Shown here in pieces: positions 1-7,006 of a stretch of 64,000 bases of DNA. The position numbers and the translations under genes are program-made. The notes under the pieces were generated by a model, which was not told the DNA's origin, ran no database searches, and saw nothing but the letters and a program-made list of their open reading frames with translations. The stretch comes from Sulfurimicrobium sp963741495. Its GTDB lineage: Bacteria; Pseudomonadota; Gammaproteobacteria; Burkholderiales; Sulfuricellaceae. The DNA is taken from contig CAVUID010000007.1 of the NCBI GenBank assembly GCA_963741495.1, positions 124,001 through 188,000 of the forward strand. Direction: 5' to 3'. The first letter of the stretch is position 1; every line of letters starts with the position of its first letter.

Positions 1-69
1 GCCTTGCTGGGTGAACAGCAAGGCGAAAACCAGCAGCAGGAAAGGCAGAAATTTCAACCGGGATTGCAT
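1..69 (-). CDS. 5' end of an exported or membrane protein, cut by the window edge
   Basis: Only 23 codons are present. They begin MQSRLKFLPFLLL and continue as an uninterrupted hydrophobic stretch after Arg4 and Lys6, which is a classic signal peptide or first membrane anchor. The ATG at 69 is preceded by a purine-rich GGGAGC-like segment when read on the minus strand (reading GGTTAGCTCCC, so the fit is weak). The downstream part lies outside the window, so no function can be given. A 9-bp inverted repeat at 1-24 falls inside these codons and is probably chance. Confidence 0.5.
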   Translation of the reverse strand, partial: MQSRLKFLPFLLLVFALLFTQQG

Positions 70-118
70 GGGAGCTAACCCTACACGATTATATTTGCTG
101 AGACAATGTCATGAAGCA

Positions 119-406
119 TCACATCAGCCGGGCACGTTGCGCGAGACAATCGCTCTCCCCCGCCTGATAGTCGCCGCAGATCCAGGGCCTGCGCTGGTAT
201 ATCGTGCAAAGCATGGTGCTTCGATCCAGGGCTGCGCACCAACCATCATCCAGGCGCGCCATCACCCACCCGCCCCACTGATCCACAGCAGTCAGCCGGT
301 GGGGAATATCGTCGCCCGCCATCAGCAATACTTCCAGCCGGCAACAGCAGGCCTCGCAAGTGACGCAGGTGACGGGCTCAATGCCGCCGGCAGTGGCAGT
401 GTTCAT
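119..406 (-). CDS. YkgJ-type cysteine cluster protein
   Basis: This 95-residue protein has the metal-chelating signature CVTCEACCC near residues 14-22 and a later Cys in the segment RPWICGDY. This is the arrangement of the YkgJ/UPF0153 family, thought to bind zinc or an iron-sulfur centre. The biochemical role is not established. The start ATG at 406 has AAGG almost touching it, so a slightly different start is possible. A palindromic repeat lies directly upstream (413-540), so its promoter must be inside or beyond that repeat. It is likely soluble; there is no signal peptide. Confidence 0.75.
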   Translation of the reverse strand: MNTATAGGIEPVTCVTCEACCCRLEVLLMAGDDIPHRLTAVDQWGGWVMARLDDGWCAALDRSTMLCTIYQRRPWICGDYQAGESDCLAQRARLM

Positions 407-412
407 CCTTAA

Positions 413-540
413 AACGGTTTACCGCAAAGGGCGCCAAGGTTCGCAAGGTAAAGCCGTGGTTCGCCCCTCGAAAAAATCCCCAAGTCGTCCCAAGTTTCTG
501 AATCCCTTTGCATACCATTGCGCCCTTTGCGGTTTAGCTT
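413..540. repeat. Palindromic dispersed repeat, CGCAAAGGGCGC family
   Basis: The left arm starts near 418 with TTACCGCAAAGGGCGCCAAGG. The right arm near 515-537 reads CCATTGCGCCCTTTGCGGTTT, its near reverse complement. About 75 bp separate the arms. Repeats of this wording, seen as spurious peptides such as LCGKP or FAPFAVK, are scattered in many proteobacterial genomes. Only one copy is in this window. Confidence 0.65.
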
Positions 541-554
541 CTTTTTCAGGTGTC

Positions 555-1403
555 TTACTGCTCTATTTCCGGCGGGCGCTGTCGTGCCGCTTCGGCGGCA
601 AGCGCAGCATTGATTTCCCGCATCACGCCACCGAGATCGGCCGGCGTTTCGTCGCGCTCAAAACAGCCGGTCAATTTGACCTCGGTATGCAACTCGCCAC
701 TCTCGTAAAGTGACCAGATTTCCTTGCCATAGTCCGTCTTGCGCAAATCTGGCGCGAAACGGCCGAAGTAATTCGCCAGATTTTCAACATCCCGTTCCAG
801 CATGCTGCTGGCGTGTTTGTTGCCCGCGGCATCCACCGCTTGCGGCAGGTCGATAATAACGGGCCCATCGCTGCTGACGAGAATATTGAACTCGGACAGG
901 TCGCCGTGGACCACGCCGGCGCAAAGCATGCGCACCACCTCGGTAATCAGCGCGTGGTGGTAGGCCCGGGCCAGCTCTTCCGTCAGGACCACATCATTCA
1001 GCCGTGGCGCGGCATTGCCGTCGATATCGGTCACCAGTTCCATGAGCAGCACACCCTCGTGGAAATTGTAGGGCTTGGGCACGCGCACGCCGGCAGCAGC
1101 GAGACGGTACATGGCGTCCACTTCGGCATTCTGCCAGGCTTCTTCCTGCGCCTTGCGGCCATAGCGCGAACCTTTCTCCATGGCGCGCGCCTTGCGGCTG
1201 TTCTTGACCTTGCGACCTTCGGTGTAATCCACGCTCTGGCGGAAACTGCGTTTGTTGGCTTCCTTGTAAACCTTGGCGCAGCGAACCTCTTCCCCGCAGC
1301 GCACCACGAAAACCATTGCCTCCTTGCCGCTCATGAGCTGGCGGACGACGTCGTCGACCAGGCCATCATCAACCAGCGGCTGGAGTCTGTTGGGAATTTT
1401 CAT
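555..1403 (-). CDS. RIO1-family serine protein kinase
   Basis: This 282-aa protein carries the RIO kinase core. It has a glycine-poor ATP loop SGKEAMVF (25-32), the ATP-anchoring lysine in CAKVYK (Lys44), the catalytic loop HGDLSEFNIL (166-175, with Asp168 and Asn173) and the metal-binding Asp185 in IIDLPQAV. It lacks the usual eukaryotic activation and substrate lobes, as RIO kinases do. Bacterial RIO kinases are widespread in proteobacteria, but their substrates are mostly unknown. The start overlaps the stop of the upstream DUF1456 gene by 4 bp, so the two are probably translationally coupled. Confidence 0.9.
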   Translation of the reverse strand: MKIPNRLQPLVDDGLVDDVVRQLMSGKEAMVFVVRCGEEVRCAKVYKEANKRSFRQSVDYTEGRKVKNSRKARAMEKGSRYGRKAQEEAWQNAEVDAMYRLAAAGVRVPKPYNFHEGVLLMELVTDIDGNAAPRLNDVVLTEELARAYHHALITEVVRMLCAGVVHGDLSEFNILVSSDGPVIIDLPQAVDAAGNKHASSMLERDVENLANYFGRFAPDLRKTDYGKEIWSLYESGELHTEVKLTGCFERDETPADLGGVMREINAALAAEAARQRPPEIEQ

Positions 1404-1879
1404 GGCTGCGGGCCTCGATGGCGAATCACCAGACCTTTCAGAAAATTCCTGAGAAGCTGGTCGCCGCAGGCCCGGTAGTTCTTGTGGCCCTTTTGCCGGA
1501 ACAAAGCACTCAGTTCCGGCTTGGAAACGCTGAATCCAGCCAGTTCAAGCACCTTGTGCATATCCTCTTCCTTCAGTTCAAAGGCGACGCGCAGTTTTTT
1601 CAGGATGGCGTTATTGGTCAGACGTCGCTCCGGTTTTTTGTCCTCCTGCCCTGGCCTGGGTTCCATCTTGCCTCTTCTGAGAATGATCAGGCCATCCAGA
1701 AACGAAACCAGTACATCCGCACCGCACTCGACAAAACCGGCCTCGTCTTCCTTCCTGAGCAGGTTCGCGACGTCAGCTTGGGCGATGTCGCGCCCGGCTA
1801 GCCGCATGATCTCCCCGACTTTTACATCGCTGAGATCCAGTGCATAGCGGATGCTGCGCAATACGTCATTGTTAATCAC
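1400..1879 (-). CDS. DUF1456 family protein (YehS-like)
   Basis: This 159-aa protein is built of two DUF1456 repeats (about 1-68 and 87-155). Each starts with a helix of the type NNDVLRSIRYAL or NNAILKKLRVAF and ends with a conserved FLxGLxxxRRG segment. The family includes E. coli YehS and has no assigned function. It is the first gene of a two-gene unit with the RIO kinase and overlaps it by 4 bp. A highly charged linker (GKMEPRPGQEDKKPERR) joins the repeats. Confidence 0.85.
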   Translation of the reverse strand: MINNDVLRSIRYALDLSDVKVGEIMRLAGRDIAQADVANLLRKEDEAGFVECGADVLVSFLDGLIILRRGKMEPRPGQEDKKPERRLTNNAILKKLRVAFELKEEDMHKVLELAGFSVSKPELSALFRQKGHKNYRACGDQLLRNFLKGLVIRHRGPQP

Positions 1880-1915
1880 TGTTTACTCCGGTTTTTGCGC
1901 AAATGAATACTGCAT

Positions 1916-2845
1916 TCAGGCCACATCATGCGCCTGCAAGTCGGCATGGTAGCTCGAACGCACCATCGGCCCGCATGCCGCATTCTTGAAACCCATTTCC
2001 CTGGCCGCCTGGGAAAAGGCATCGAACTGCCCCGGCGGCACAAAGCGCGTGACCGGCAGGTGGTGACGCGAGGGCTGCAAGTACTGGCCGATGGTCAGCA
2101 TGTCTACCTCGTGCGCACGCAAATCGCGCATGACTTCGAGAATTTCCTCATCCGTTTCGCCCAGGCCGACCATCAGGCCCGATTTGGTGGGAATGCCGGG
2201 GTGAAGTCGCTTGAAAGCCTGCAACAATTGCAGCGAGTGGGCGTAATCGGCACCGGGGCGGGCCTGCTTGTAGAGGCGCGGTACGGTTTCGAGGTTGTGG
2301 TTGAGCACGTCCGGCGGCTCGCTGCCGAGAATTTCCAGCGCGGTTTCGAGGCGGCCACGAAAATCCGGCACCAGCACCTCGATGCGGGTGGCGGGCGAAG
2401 CCTCGCGCACGGCCTTGATGCAGGCGGCGAAATGCCCCGCCCCGCCATCGCGCAGGTCGTCGCGATCCACACTGGTGATGACCACGTATTTCAGCTTCAT
2501 GGCAGCGATGGTGCGCGCCAACTGTGCCGGCTCATTGGCGTCAGGCGGCAGGGGTTTGCCGTGACCCACGTCGCAAAACGGACAGCGCCGTGTGCACAGG
2601 TCACCCAGAATCATGAAAGTGGCGGTGCCGTGGCTGAAACATTCGCCGATATTGGGACAGGCGGCTTCCTCGCACACCGTATGCAGCTTGTTGTCGCGCA
2701 GGATCTGCTTGATCTCGCCGAATTTTCCGCCCGACGAGATTTTGCTGCGGATCCACGCCGGCTTGCGCAGCGGTTCCTGGGGCACGATCTTGATCGGGAT
2801 GCGCGAGGTCTTGGCCGCGCCTTTGTGAAGTTTGGGGTCTGCCAT
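1916..2845 (-). CDS. lipA: Lipoyl synthase
   Basis: LipA is a radical-SAM enzyme that inserts two sulfurs into the protein-bound octanoyl chain to make lipoyl groups. Both cluster motifs are present: the auxiliary-cluster set in CEEAACPNIGEC and the SAM-cluster CTRRCPFC. The C-terminal RSSYHAD carries the serine that ligates the auxiliary cluster. The 309-aa length is normal. The start ATG at 2845 lies only 13 bp from the lipB stop, and a palindromic repeat (2861-2935) occupies the lipB 3' end. Any transcript shared with lipB therefore runs through that hairpin. Confidence 0.97.
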   Translation of the reverse strand: MADPKLHKGAAKTSRIPIKIVPQEPLRKPAWIRSKISSGGKFGEIKQILRDNKLHTVCEEAACPNIGECFSHGTATFMILGDLCTRRCPFCDVGHGKPLPPDANEPAQLARTIAAMKLKYVVITSVDRDDLRDGGAGHFAACIKAVREASPATRIEVLVPDFRGRLETALEILGSEPPDVLNHNLETVPRLYKQARPGADYAHSLQLLQAFKRLHPGIPTKSGLMVGLGETDEEILEVMRDLRAHEVDMLTIGQYLQPSRHHLPVTRFVPPGQFDAFSQAAREMGFKNAACGPMVRSSYHADLQAHDVA

Positions 2846-2857
2846 GTGATGTTTGAT

Positions 2858-3541
2858 TTAAACCACGGAGAGCACGGAGGACACGGCGTTTTGCATGGAA
2901 GAATCTCCGTGCTCTCCGTGTCCTCCGTGGTTAATCGGTTTTCCAGTATATCCCAACTGCAACTGCAACTGCCGCGCCAGTCCGTCGGCCAGCACGTCCG
3001 CATTCGCACGGACGCCATGATCGCGCGTCCGGGTGACTTTCAGCCCGGCATAGCCGCAGGGATTGATATTGGCGTAAGGCGCGAGGTCCATGTCCACGTT
3101 GAGGCACAGGCCGTGATAACTGCAATTGTTCTTGATCCGGAGGCCCAGCGCGGCGATCTTGGCTTCCCCGACATACACGCCCGGCGCCTTGTCGCGCCGT
3201 TCGGCATGAACAGCGTATTCTGCCAGCAGGTCGATGATGGCCTGCTCCAGACGCCGTACCAGTTCCTTGACCCCGATGCCCAGCCGTTTCAGGTCGAGTA
3301 GCAGGTAGGCCACGATCTGGCCCGGCCCGTGATAAGTGATCTGGCCGCCTCGGTCGATGTTCACCACCGGAATGGCGGTCGTGTGCAAAAGGTGTTCGGG
3401 TTTGCCCGCAAGGCCCAGGGTATAAACGGGCGGGTGTTGCAATAGCCAGATTTCATCCGCCGTTTCCGGCCCGCGCTGCGCCGTGAAGGCTTTCATGGCG
3501 TCGAAGGTGGGCTGGTATTCGACCAGGCCTAAGTTGCTCAC
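2858..3541 (-). CDS. lipB: Octanoyltransferase
   Basis: LipB moves octanoyl from acyl carrier protein to lipoate-dependent enzymes. The active-site region GGQITYHGPGQIVAYLL, with the conserved Lys in a downstream segment (GEAKIAALG) and Cys in SYHGLCLNV, is intact. I place the start at a GTG (3541, giving VSNLGLVEYQ), because the 22 extra N-terminal residues possible from a GTG at 3607 are encoded by a simple palindromic repeat. The last ~24 residues (NHGGHGEHGD... to the stop) are encoded by the ACCACGGAG repeat and are not family-like; a normal LipB should end near LGYTGK. It sits in the conserved order dat-ybeD-lipB-lipA. Confidence 0.93.
   Translation of the reverse strand: MSNLGLVEYQPTFDAMKAFTAQRGPETADEIWLLQHPPVYTLGLAGKPEHLLHTTAIPVVNIDRGGQITYHGPGQIVAYLLLDLKRLGIGVKELVRRLEQAIIDLLAEYAVHAERRDKAPGVYVGEAKIAALGLRIKNNCSYHGLCLNVDMDLAPYANINPCGYAGLKVTRTRDHGVRANADVLADGLARQLQLQLGYTGKPINHGGHGEHGDSSMQNAVSSVLSVV
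2861..2935. repeat. Palindromic repeat, ACCACGGAG family, copy 1
   Basis: The left arm at 2861-2888 starts AACCACGGAGAGCACGGAGG. The right arm at 2905-2935 ends CTCCGTGTCCTCCGTGGTTA, so the RNA would fold into a long hairpin with a loop of about 16 nt. The repeat lies inside the end of the lipB reading frame. Two further copies are at 21973-22095 and 24159-24279. All share the arms but have different loops. Confidence 0.85.
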
Positions 3542-3545
3542 CTTA

Positions 3546-3623
3546 AGTGAAGGGTGAAGGGTGAAGTGTGAAGCGGAAGTGCCCGCCCCAAGTGAGCCAC
3601 TTTTCACTTTTCACCTTTCACGC
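3546..3623. repeat. GTGAAGGGTGAAG/CTTTTCACTTTTCAC palindromic repeat
   Basis: Short tandem GTGAAGGGTGAAGGGTGAAG units occupy the left arm, with the complementary TTTTCACTTTTCACCTTTCAC on the right. The repeat fills the whole gap between the ybeD stop (3624) and the likely lipB start (3541). It belongs to a fourth repeat wording distinct from the others in the window. Confidence 0.7.
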
Positions 3624-3890
3624 TCAAAGCGCCATCACCACCATCGGATGCGCCGTGATTTCCCGGTACAGGTCGTCCAGCTGCTGTTTCGAGGTCGCAT
3701 TGATGGTGCAGGTGAGGGAAAGGTATTTATTGCCGCTGCTGGCCTTCATGGCCAGGGTCGCGGAATCGAAGTCCGGGGCATGGCGCAGCACCACTTCCAG
3801 CATGGCATTGGCGAAACCGTCCTCGGTCCGCCCCATGACCTTGATGGGGAAGGCGCAGGGAAATTCCAGCAGGGTTTCCGCCTCGCTCAT
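3624..3890 (-). CDS. ybeD: YbeD/DUF493 family protein
   Basis: This 88-aa member of the DUF493 family has a small ferredoxin-like fold that may act as a regulatory module. It carries the typical start FPCAFPIKVMG and end YREITAHPMVVMAL. The gene order lipA-lipB-ybeD is conserved in proteobacteria, which is the main functional hint (lipoate metabolism); the biochemical role is unproven. Its start codon overlaps the stop of the upstream aminotransferase gene by 4 bp (3887-3890). Confidence 0.88.
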   Translation of the reverse strand: MSEAETLLEFPCAFPIKVMGRTEDGFANAMLEVVLRHAPDFDSATLAMKASSGNKYLSLTCTINATSKQQLDDLYREITAHPMVVMAL

Positions 3891-4750
3891 AAGCCTGGCT
3901 GCCGCATGATGGTGGCCTTGTAATCCTGGTAGAGCTGGTCCAGCTTGCGGTAAAGCGGCCCCGCCAGACCGCTGCCAACGGCATGGCCATCCAGGTGCGT
4001 GACCGGCAGGATCTCCTTGGTGGACGAGGTGAGCCAGATTTCGTCAGCGCTGCGCAGGGTGTTTTCCGGGACAGGTTCCACGTGAAACACGATGCCGTTT
4101 GCAGCAGCAAGCTCCAGCACCACGTCGTAAGTAATCCCGGGCAGCATGAGCGGGCCTTTCGGCGGTGCCAGCAGCACGCCGCCCTTGACCACGAAAATAT
4201 TGCTGGCCGACCCCTCACTCAGGAAGCCGTCGCGCAGCATCACGGTTTCCGCCGTGCCGGCATCCACGGCCATCTGTCGCAGCAGCACGTTGGGCAACAG
4301 CGAGATAGCCTTGATATCGCAGCGCAGCCAGCGGTTGTCTACCGCGGTAATGGCTGCCACGCCGTTCTGCCGCAAGGCGGGGTCGGGCGGCAGTAACGGA
4401 TTGCTCATCATGAATACCGTGGGCGGCGTATCCTTTGGGAACGCATGATCGCGCTTGGCCACACCGCGCGTGATATGCAGATAAACATACTGGTCCTCGC
4501 CCTCGTTCCTCGCAACCAGCTCGCCTACCAGCGCGGCCCATTCTGTATCGCTATGCGGATTGACGAGACGAATGCCATCCAGGCTGTGCTGCAAACGTGT
4601 CAGATGGTCCTGCAGGCGAAACGGATGCTGCGAATAGACCGGAATAACCTCATACACGCCATCGCCGAAGATGAAGCCGCGGTCCAGAACCGGGACGCGC
4701 GCCTCTTCCAGCGGCAGAAACTGCCCGTTGAGATGGACTATTTGAACCAT
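3887..4750 (-). CDS. dat: D-amino acid aminotransferase (class IV, PLP-dependent)
   Basis: This 287-aa fold-type IV aminotransferase starts VHLNGQFLP and has RGFIFGDGVYEVIPVY near residue 24. The PLP lysine sits in CDIKAISLLPNV, which is the D-alanine transaminase wording rather than that of IlvE. The downstream SEGSASNIFVVK and PGITYDVVLELA motifs bind the cofactor phosphate. It makes D-alanine/D-glutamate for peptidoglycan. It overlaps dacA by 13 bp and ybeD by 4 bp, so dacA-dat-ybeD look translationally coupled. A branched-chain aminotransferase is the less likely alternative. Confidence 0.88.
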   Translation of the reverse strand: MVQIVHLNGQFLPLEEARVPVLDRGFIFGDGVYEVIPVYSQHPFRLQDHLTRLQHSLDGIRLVNPHSDTEWAALVGELVARNEGEDQYVYLHITRGVAKRDHAFPKDTPPTVFMMSNPLLPPDPALRQNGVAAITAVDNRWLRCDIKAISLLPNVLLRQMAVDAGTAETVMLRDGFLSEGSASNIFVVKGGVLLAPPKGPLMLPGITYDVVLELAAANGIVFHVEPVPENTLRSADEIWLTSSTKEILPVTHLDGHAVGSGLAGPLYRKLDQLYQDYKATIMRQPGL

Positions 4751-5871
4751 AGCTTGATGCTGTCCAAAGTACGGCTAAAGATGTTGGAAAGCGGCATTTC
4801 TTCCAGGGCGACCAGCGGATATTCGGCCAGCGGCTTGTCATCCAGCGTAAGCCGCAATGTGCCGACGGCCTGGCCTGCCGAGATCGGGGCAAGCAGCGGC
4901 TGCTTGCTGGTTACCGAGGCCTTGACCCGGCTGTAGTGGCCCTTCGGCAGGGTCAGCAGAAGGTCCTGGCTGACGCCTGTCTTGAGGGTTTTTTCCTTGC
5001 CCTTCCATACCGGCAGATTGGAAACGGTCTGGCCTTTGGCGTAGACGCGATGGCTGCTGAAGAACTGGAAGCCGTAATTCAGCAGCTTCTGGCTTTCTGT
5101 GGCGCGCACATTGTCGGAAGATGCGCCCAGCACCACCGAGATCAGCCGCATCGGATCACGCTTCGCGGTGGCGATGAGGCAATAGCCGGCGGATTCGGTG
5201 TGCCCGGTCTTCATCCCGTCCACGCTGGAGTCAAGCCACAGCAGGCGGTTGCGGTTGGGCTGGGTGATGTTGTTGTAGCGATACTCTTTCATCGAGTAGT
5301 ACTTGAAATCCTCGGGGAAATCGCGAACGATCGCCGCCGCCAGCAGCGAAAGGTCGTAAGCCGTGGTGTAGTGCTGCGGGTGCGGCAAGCCGGTCGAATT
5401 CATGTAATGGGTGTTTTTCATCCCCAGTCGCGCTGCCTGCTGGTTCATCATCTGGGCAAAGACTTCCTCGCTGCCCGCGATGCCTTCCGCCAGCGTAACG
5501 CAGGCATCGTTGCCGGACTGGATGATCATGCCATGGATCAGCTCATCCACCGTGACCGGCCGATCCATTTCGATGAACATGCGCGAACCTTCGGTCCGCC
5601 AGGCTTTTTCCGAAACCGGCAGCACCTGGTCCATTTTCAGCCGGCCCTGCTTGATGGCGGTGAAAGTCAGGTAGGCCGTCATCAATTTGGTCAGGGAGGC
5701 AGGCTCGACCCGGTCGTTGACGCCCTGCTGCACCAGCAGGCGTCCGCTGGAAAAATCGGCCAGCAGGTAGGCGCGTGCGGCGATAGCCGGGGCCGGCGGC
5801 AGCGGCAGAGCCTGTTCGGCCAGTGTGATGGATGAAAACAGGACGGTGAATAGCAATAGCAGATATTTCAT
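4738..5871 (-). CDS. dacA: D-alanyl-D-alanine carboxypeptidase (PBP5/6 type)
   Basis: This 377-aa secreted penicillin-binding protein trims the terminal D-Ala of peptidoglycan pentapeptides. A signal peptide (MKYLLLLFTVLFSS, cleavage near LAEQA) precedes the catalytic motifs: S59-L-T-K62, SGND (near 116) and KTG (near 218). The C-terminal PBP5_C domain ends in an amphipathic membrane-anchoring helix (SNIFSRTLDSIKLWFK). Coupling to the D-amino acid aminotransferase downstream puts D-Ala supply and trimming in one transcript. Confidence 0.95.
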   Translation of the reverse strand: MKYLLLLFTVLFSSITLAEQALPLPPAPAIAARAYLLADFSSGRLLVQQGVNDRVEPASLTKLMTAYLTFTAIKQGRLKMDQVLPVSEKAWRTEGSRMFIEMDRPVTVDELIHGMIIQSGNDACVTLAEGIAGSEEVFAQMMNQQAARLGMKNTHYMNSTGLPHPQHYTTAYDLSLLAAAIVRDFPEDFKYYSMKEYRYNNITQPNRNRLLWLDSSVDGMKTGHTESAGYCLIATAKRDPMRLISVVLGASSDNVRATESQKLLNYGFQFFSSHRVYAKGQTVSNLPVWKGKEKTLKTGVSQDLLLTLPKGHYSRVKASVTSKQPLLAPISAGQAVGTLRLTLDDKPLAEYPLVALEEMPLSNIFSRTLDSIKLWFK

Positions 5872-5950
5872 TAAGACTTCCTAAATCGGGGATGCGGAAT
5901 TATAGCAGACCGCCAGCGCTCGGCCCGGTTCCCCCGGGCCTGCCGGCATT

Positions 5951-5988
5951 CCCTCTCTCCTAACTCTCTCCCTGAGGGAGAGAGGGGC
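5951..5988. repeat. CTCTCTCC/GGGAGAGAG palindromic repeat
   Basis: CCCTCTCTCCTAACTCTCTC is followed by CCTGAGGGAGAGAGGGG, giving a stable hairpin with a short loop. It lies between the rlpA stop and the dacA start. There is no T-run on the minus side, so it is not a convincing intrinsic terminator. It resembles the CCCTCTCCC/GGGAGAGGG dispersed repeats common in bacterial genomes. Confidence 0.55.
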
Positions 5989-6011
5989 GCTGGCTCGCTA
6001 TGCGATTTATT

Positions 6012-6998
6012 TCAGCGGGCGATGACGGGAGAAATGTTTGCAGTCTGACTGATTTGCGTGGCTACCTGCCCAGCTTCGTTGCGGCTGGCGTAAGGACCGA
6101 GGCGGACACGAAACAGTCCGCCACCATCGGTGATGTGCAGCTTCTCTACTACTGGCCCGAGAGCCAGCTTCATTTTGGCGCTGAAATTCTCGGCATTGTC
6201 GCGCGAGCTGAATGCGCCCAGTTGCAGGAAGACGTTGCCATCGCTGCCGCTGACGGGCGGAGTGGTTTCCGGGGTGGCGACGACAGGAGCGACTGGGATC
6301 GCTGCGGCAAGCGGCGTGGCCTGTATGGATTGTGGCTGAGGCTGGGCGGCGACAAGCTGAAAACTGGAAGGATCGATGCTTTCCACTTCGACCTTGTTGG
6401 TGCCGCCATTGAGTACGCCCAGTTTCCAGGCAGCAGTGTAGGAGAGGTCGATCAGCCGGCTGCTGTGAAATGGGCCACGATCGTTGACGCGCACGATGAT
6501 GGATTTGCCGTTGTCAGTATTGGTCACACGGGCAAAACTGGGGATCGGCAAGGTCGGGTGCGCGGCAGTCATGCCATACATGTCATAGGTTTCACCAATG
6601 GCGGTTTTCTGGCCGTGGTAGCGCCGGCCATACCACGAGGCGATGCCACGCACCTTGTAGGGCGCAAGCCGGGTCGCAGGGGTAAAGCTCTGGCCCAGCA
6701 CGGTGTAGGGCCGGTTGGCGAATTTGTGTAGCGGCTCGACCCTGGGTTCGGCATCCGGAATGGCATCGAGATTGGCAGGCGGGTTGTCGCCGGGGCCATC
6801 GTCCAGATAATAGCCGCCGCCTTTGGCGGGCTTGCCGGCGACCGGCGCAGAAGCCGTGCGTTCGGTGCGCGGGGGGGCAGACGAGCAGCCGGAGAGCAGG
6901 AACGTCGCCGCAGCGGAAAAGAGCAAGCCTGCCCTGACCACCGCTGCCATTTTGCTTTTGCCGGGTAAATCCTGAATAATCATGGGAATTCTGTCCAT
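6012..6998 (-). CDS. rlpA: RlpA-family septal lipoprotein, lytic transglycosylase
   Basis: RlpA cleaves naked glycan strands at the division septum. A lipobox (FLLSGC) follows a hydrophobic stretch. The double-psi beta-barrel domain is visible from GIASWYGRRYHGQKTAIGE to VNDRGPFHSSRLIDLS, with the conserved Asp in NDRGPF. A SPOR peptidoglycan-binding domain fills the last ~75 residues (FLQLGAFSSRDNAENF onward). The ATG at 6998 leaves only 8 bp to the divergent pepP start. An internal ATG at 6950 gives a more typical lipoprotein leader and may be the true start. Confidence 0.92.
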   Translation of the reverse strand: MDRIPMIIQDLPGKSKMAAVVRAGLLFSAAATFLLSGCSSAPPRTERTASAPVAGKPAKGGGYYLDDGPGDNPPANLDAIPDAEPRVEPLHKFANRPYTVLGQSFTPATRLAPYKVRGIASWYGRRYHGQKTAIGETYDMYGMTAAHPTLPIPSFARVTNTDNGKSIIVRVNDRGPFHSSRLIDLSYTAAWKLGVLNGGTNKVEVESIDPSSFQLVAAQPQPQSIQATPLAAAIPVAPVVATPETTPPVSGSDGNVFLQLGAFSSRDNAENFSAKMKLALGPVVEKLHITDGGGLFRVRLGPYASRNEAGQVATQISQTANISPVIAR

Positions 6999-7006
6999 TT
7001 CTTCAC

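Noticed and set aside
1..24. 9-bp inverted repeat GCCTTGCTG/CAGCAAGGC
   Set aside because: Falls in signal-peptide codons with Leu/Gln bias; no T-run and no second copy.
1928..3301. 457-codon plus-strand frame opposite lipA and lipB
   Set aside because: Covers two real enzymes on the other strand; composition is that of an antisense frame.
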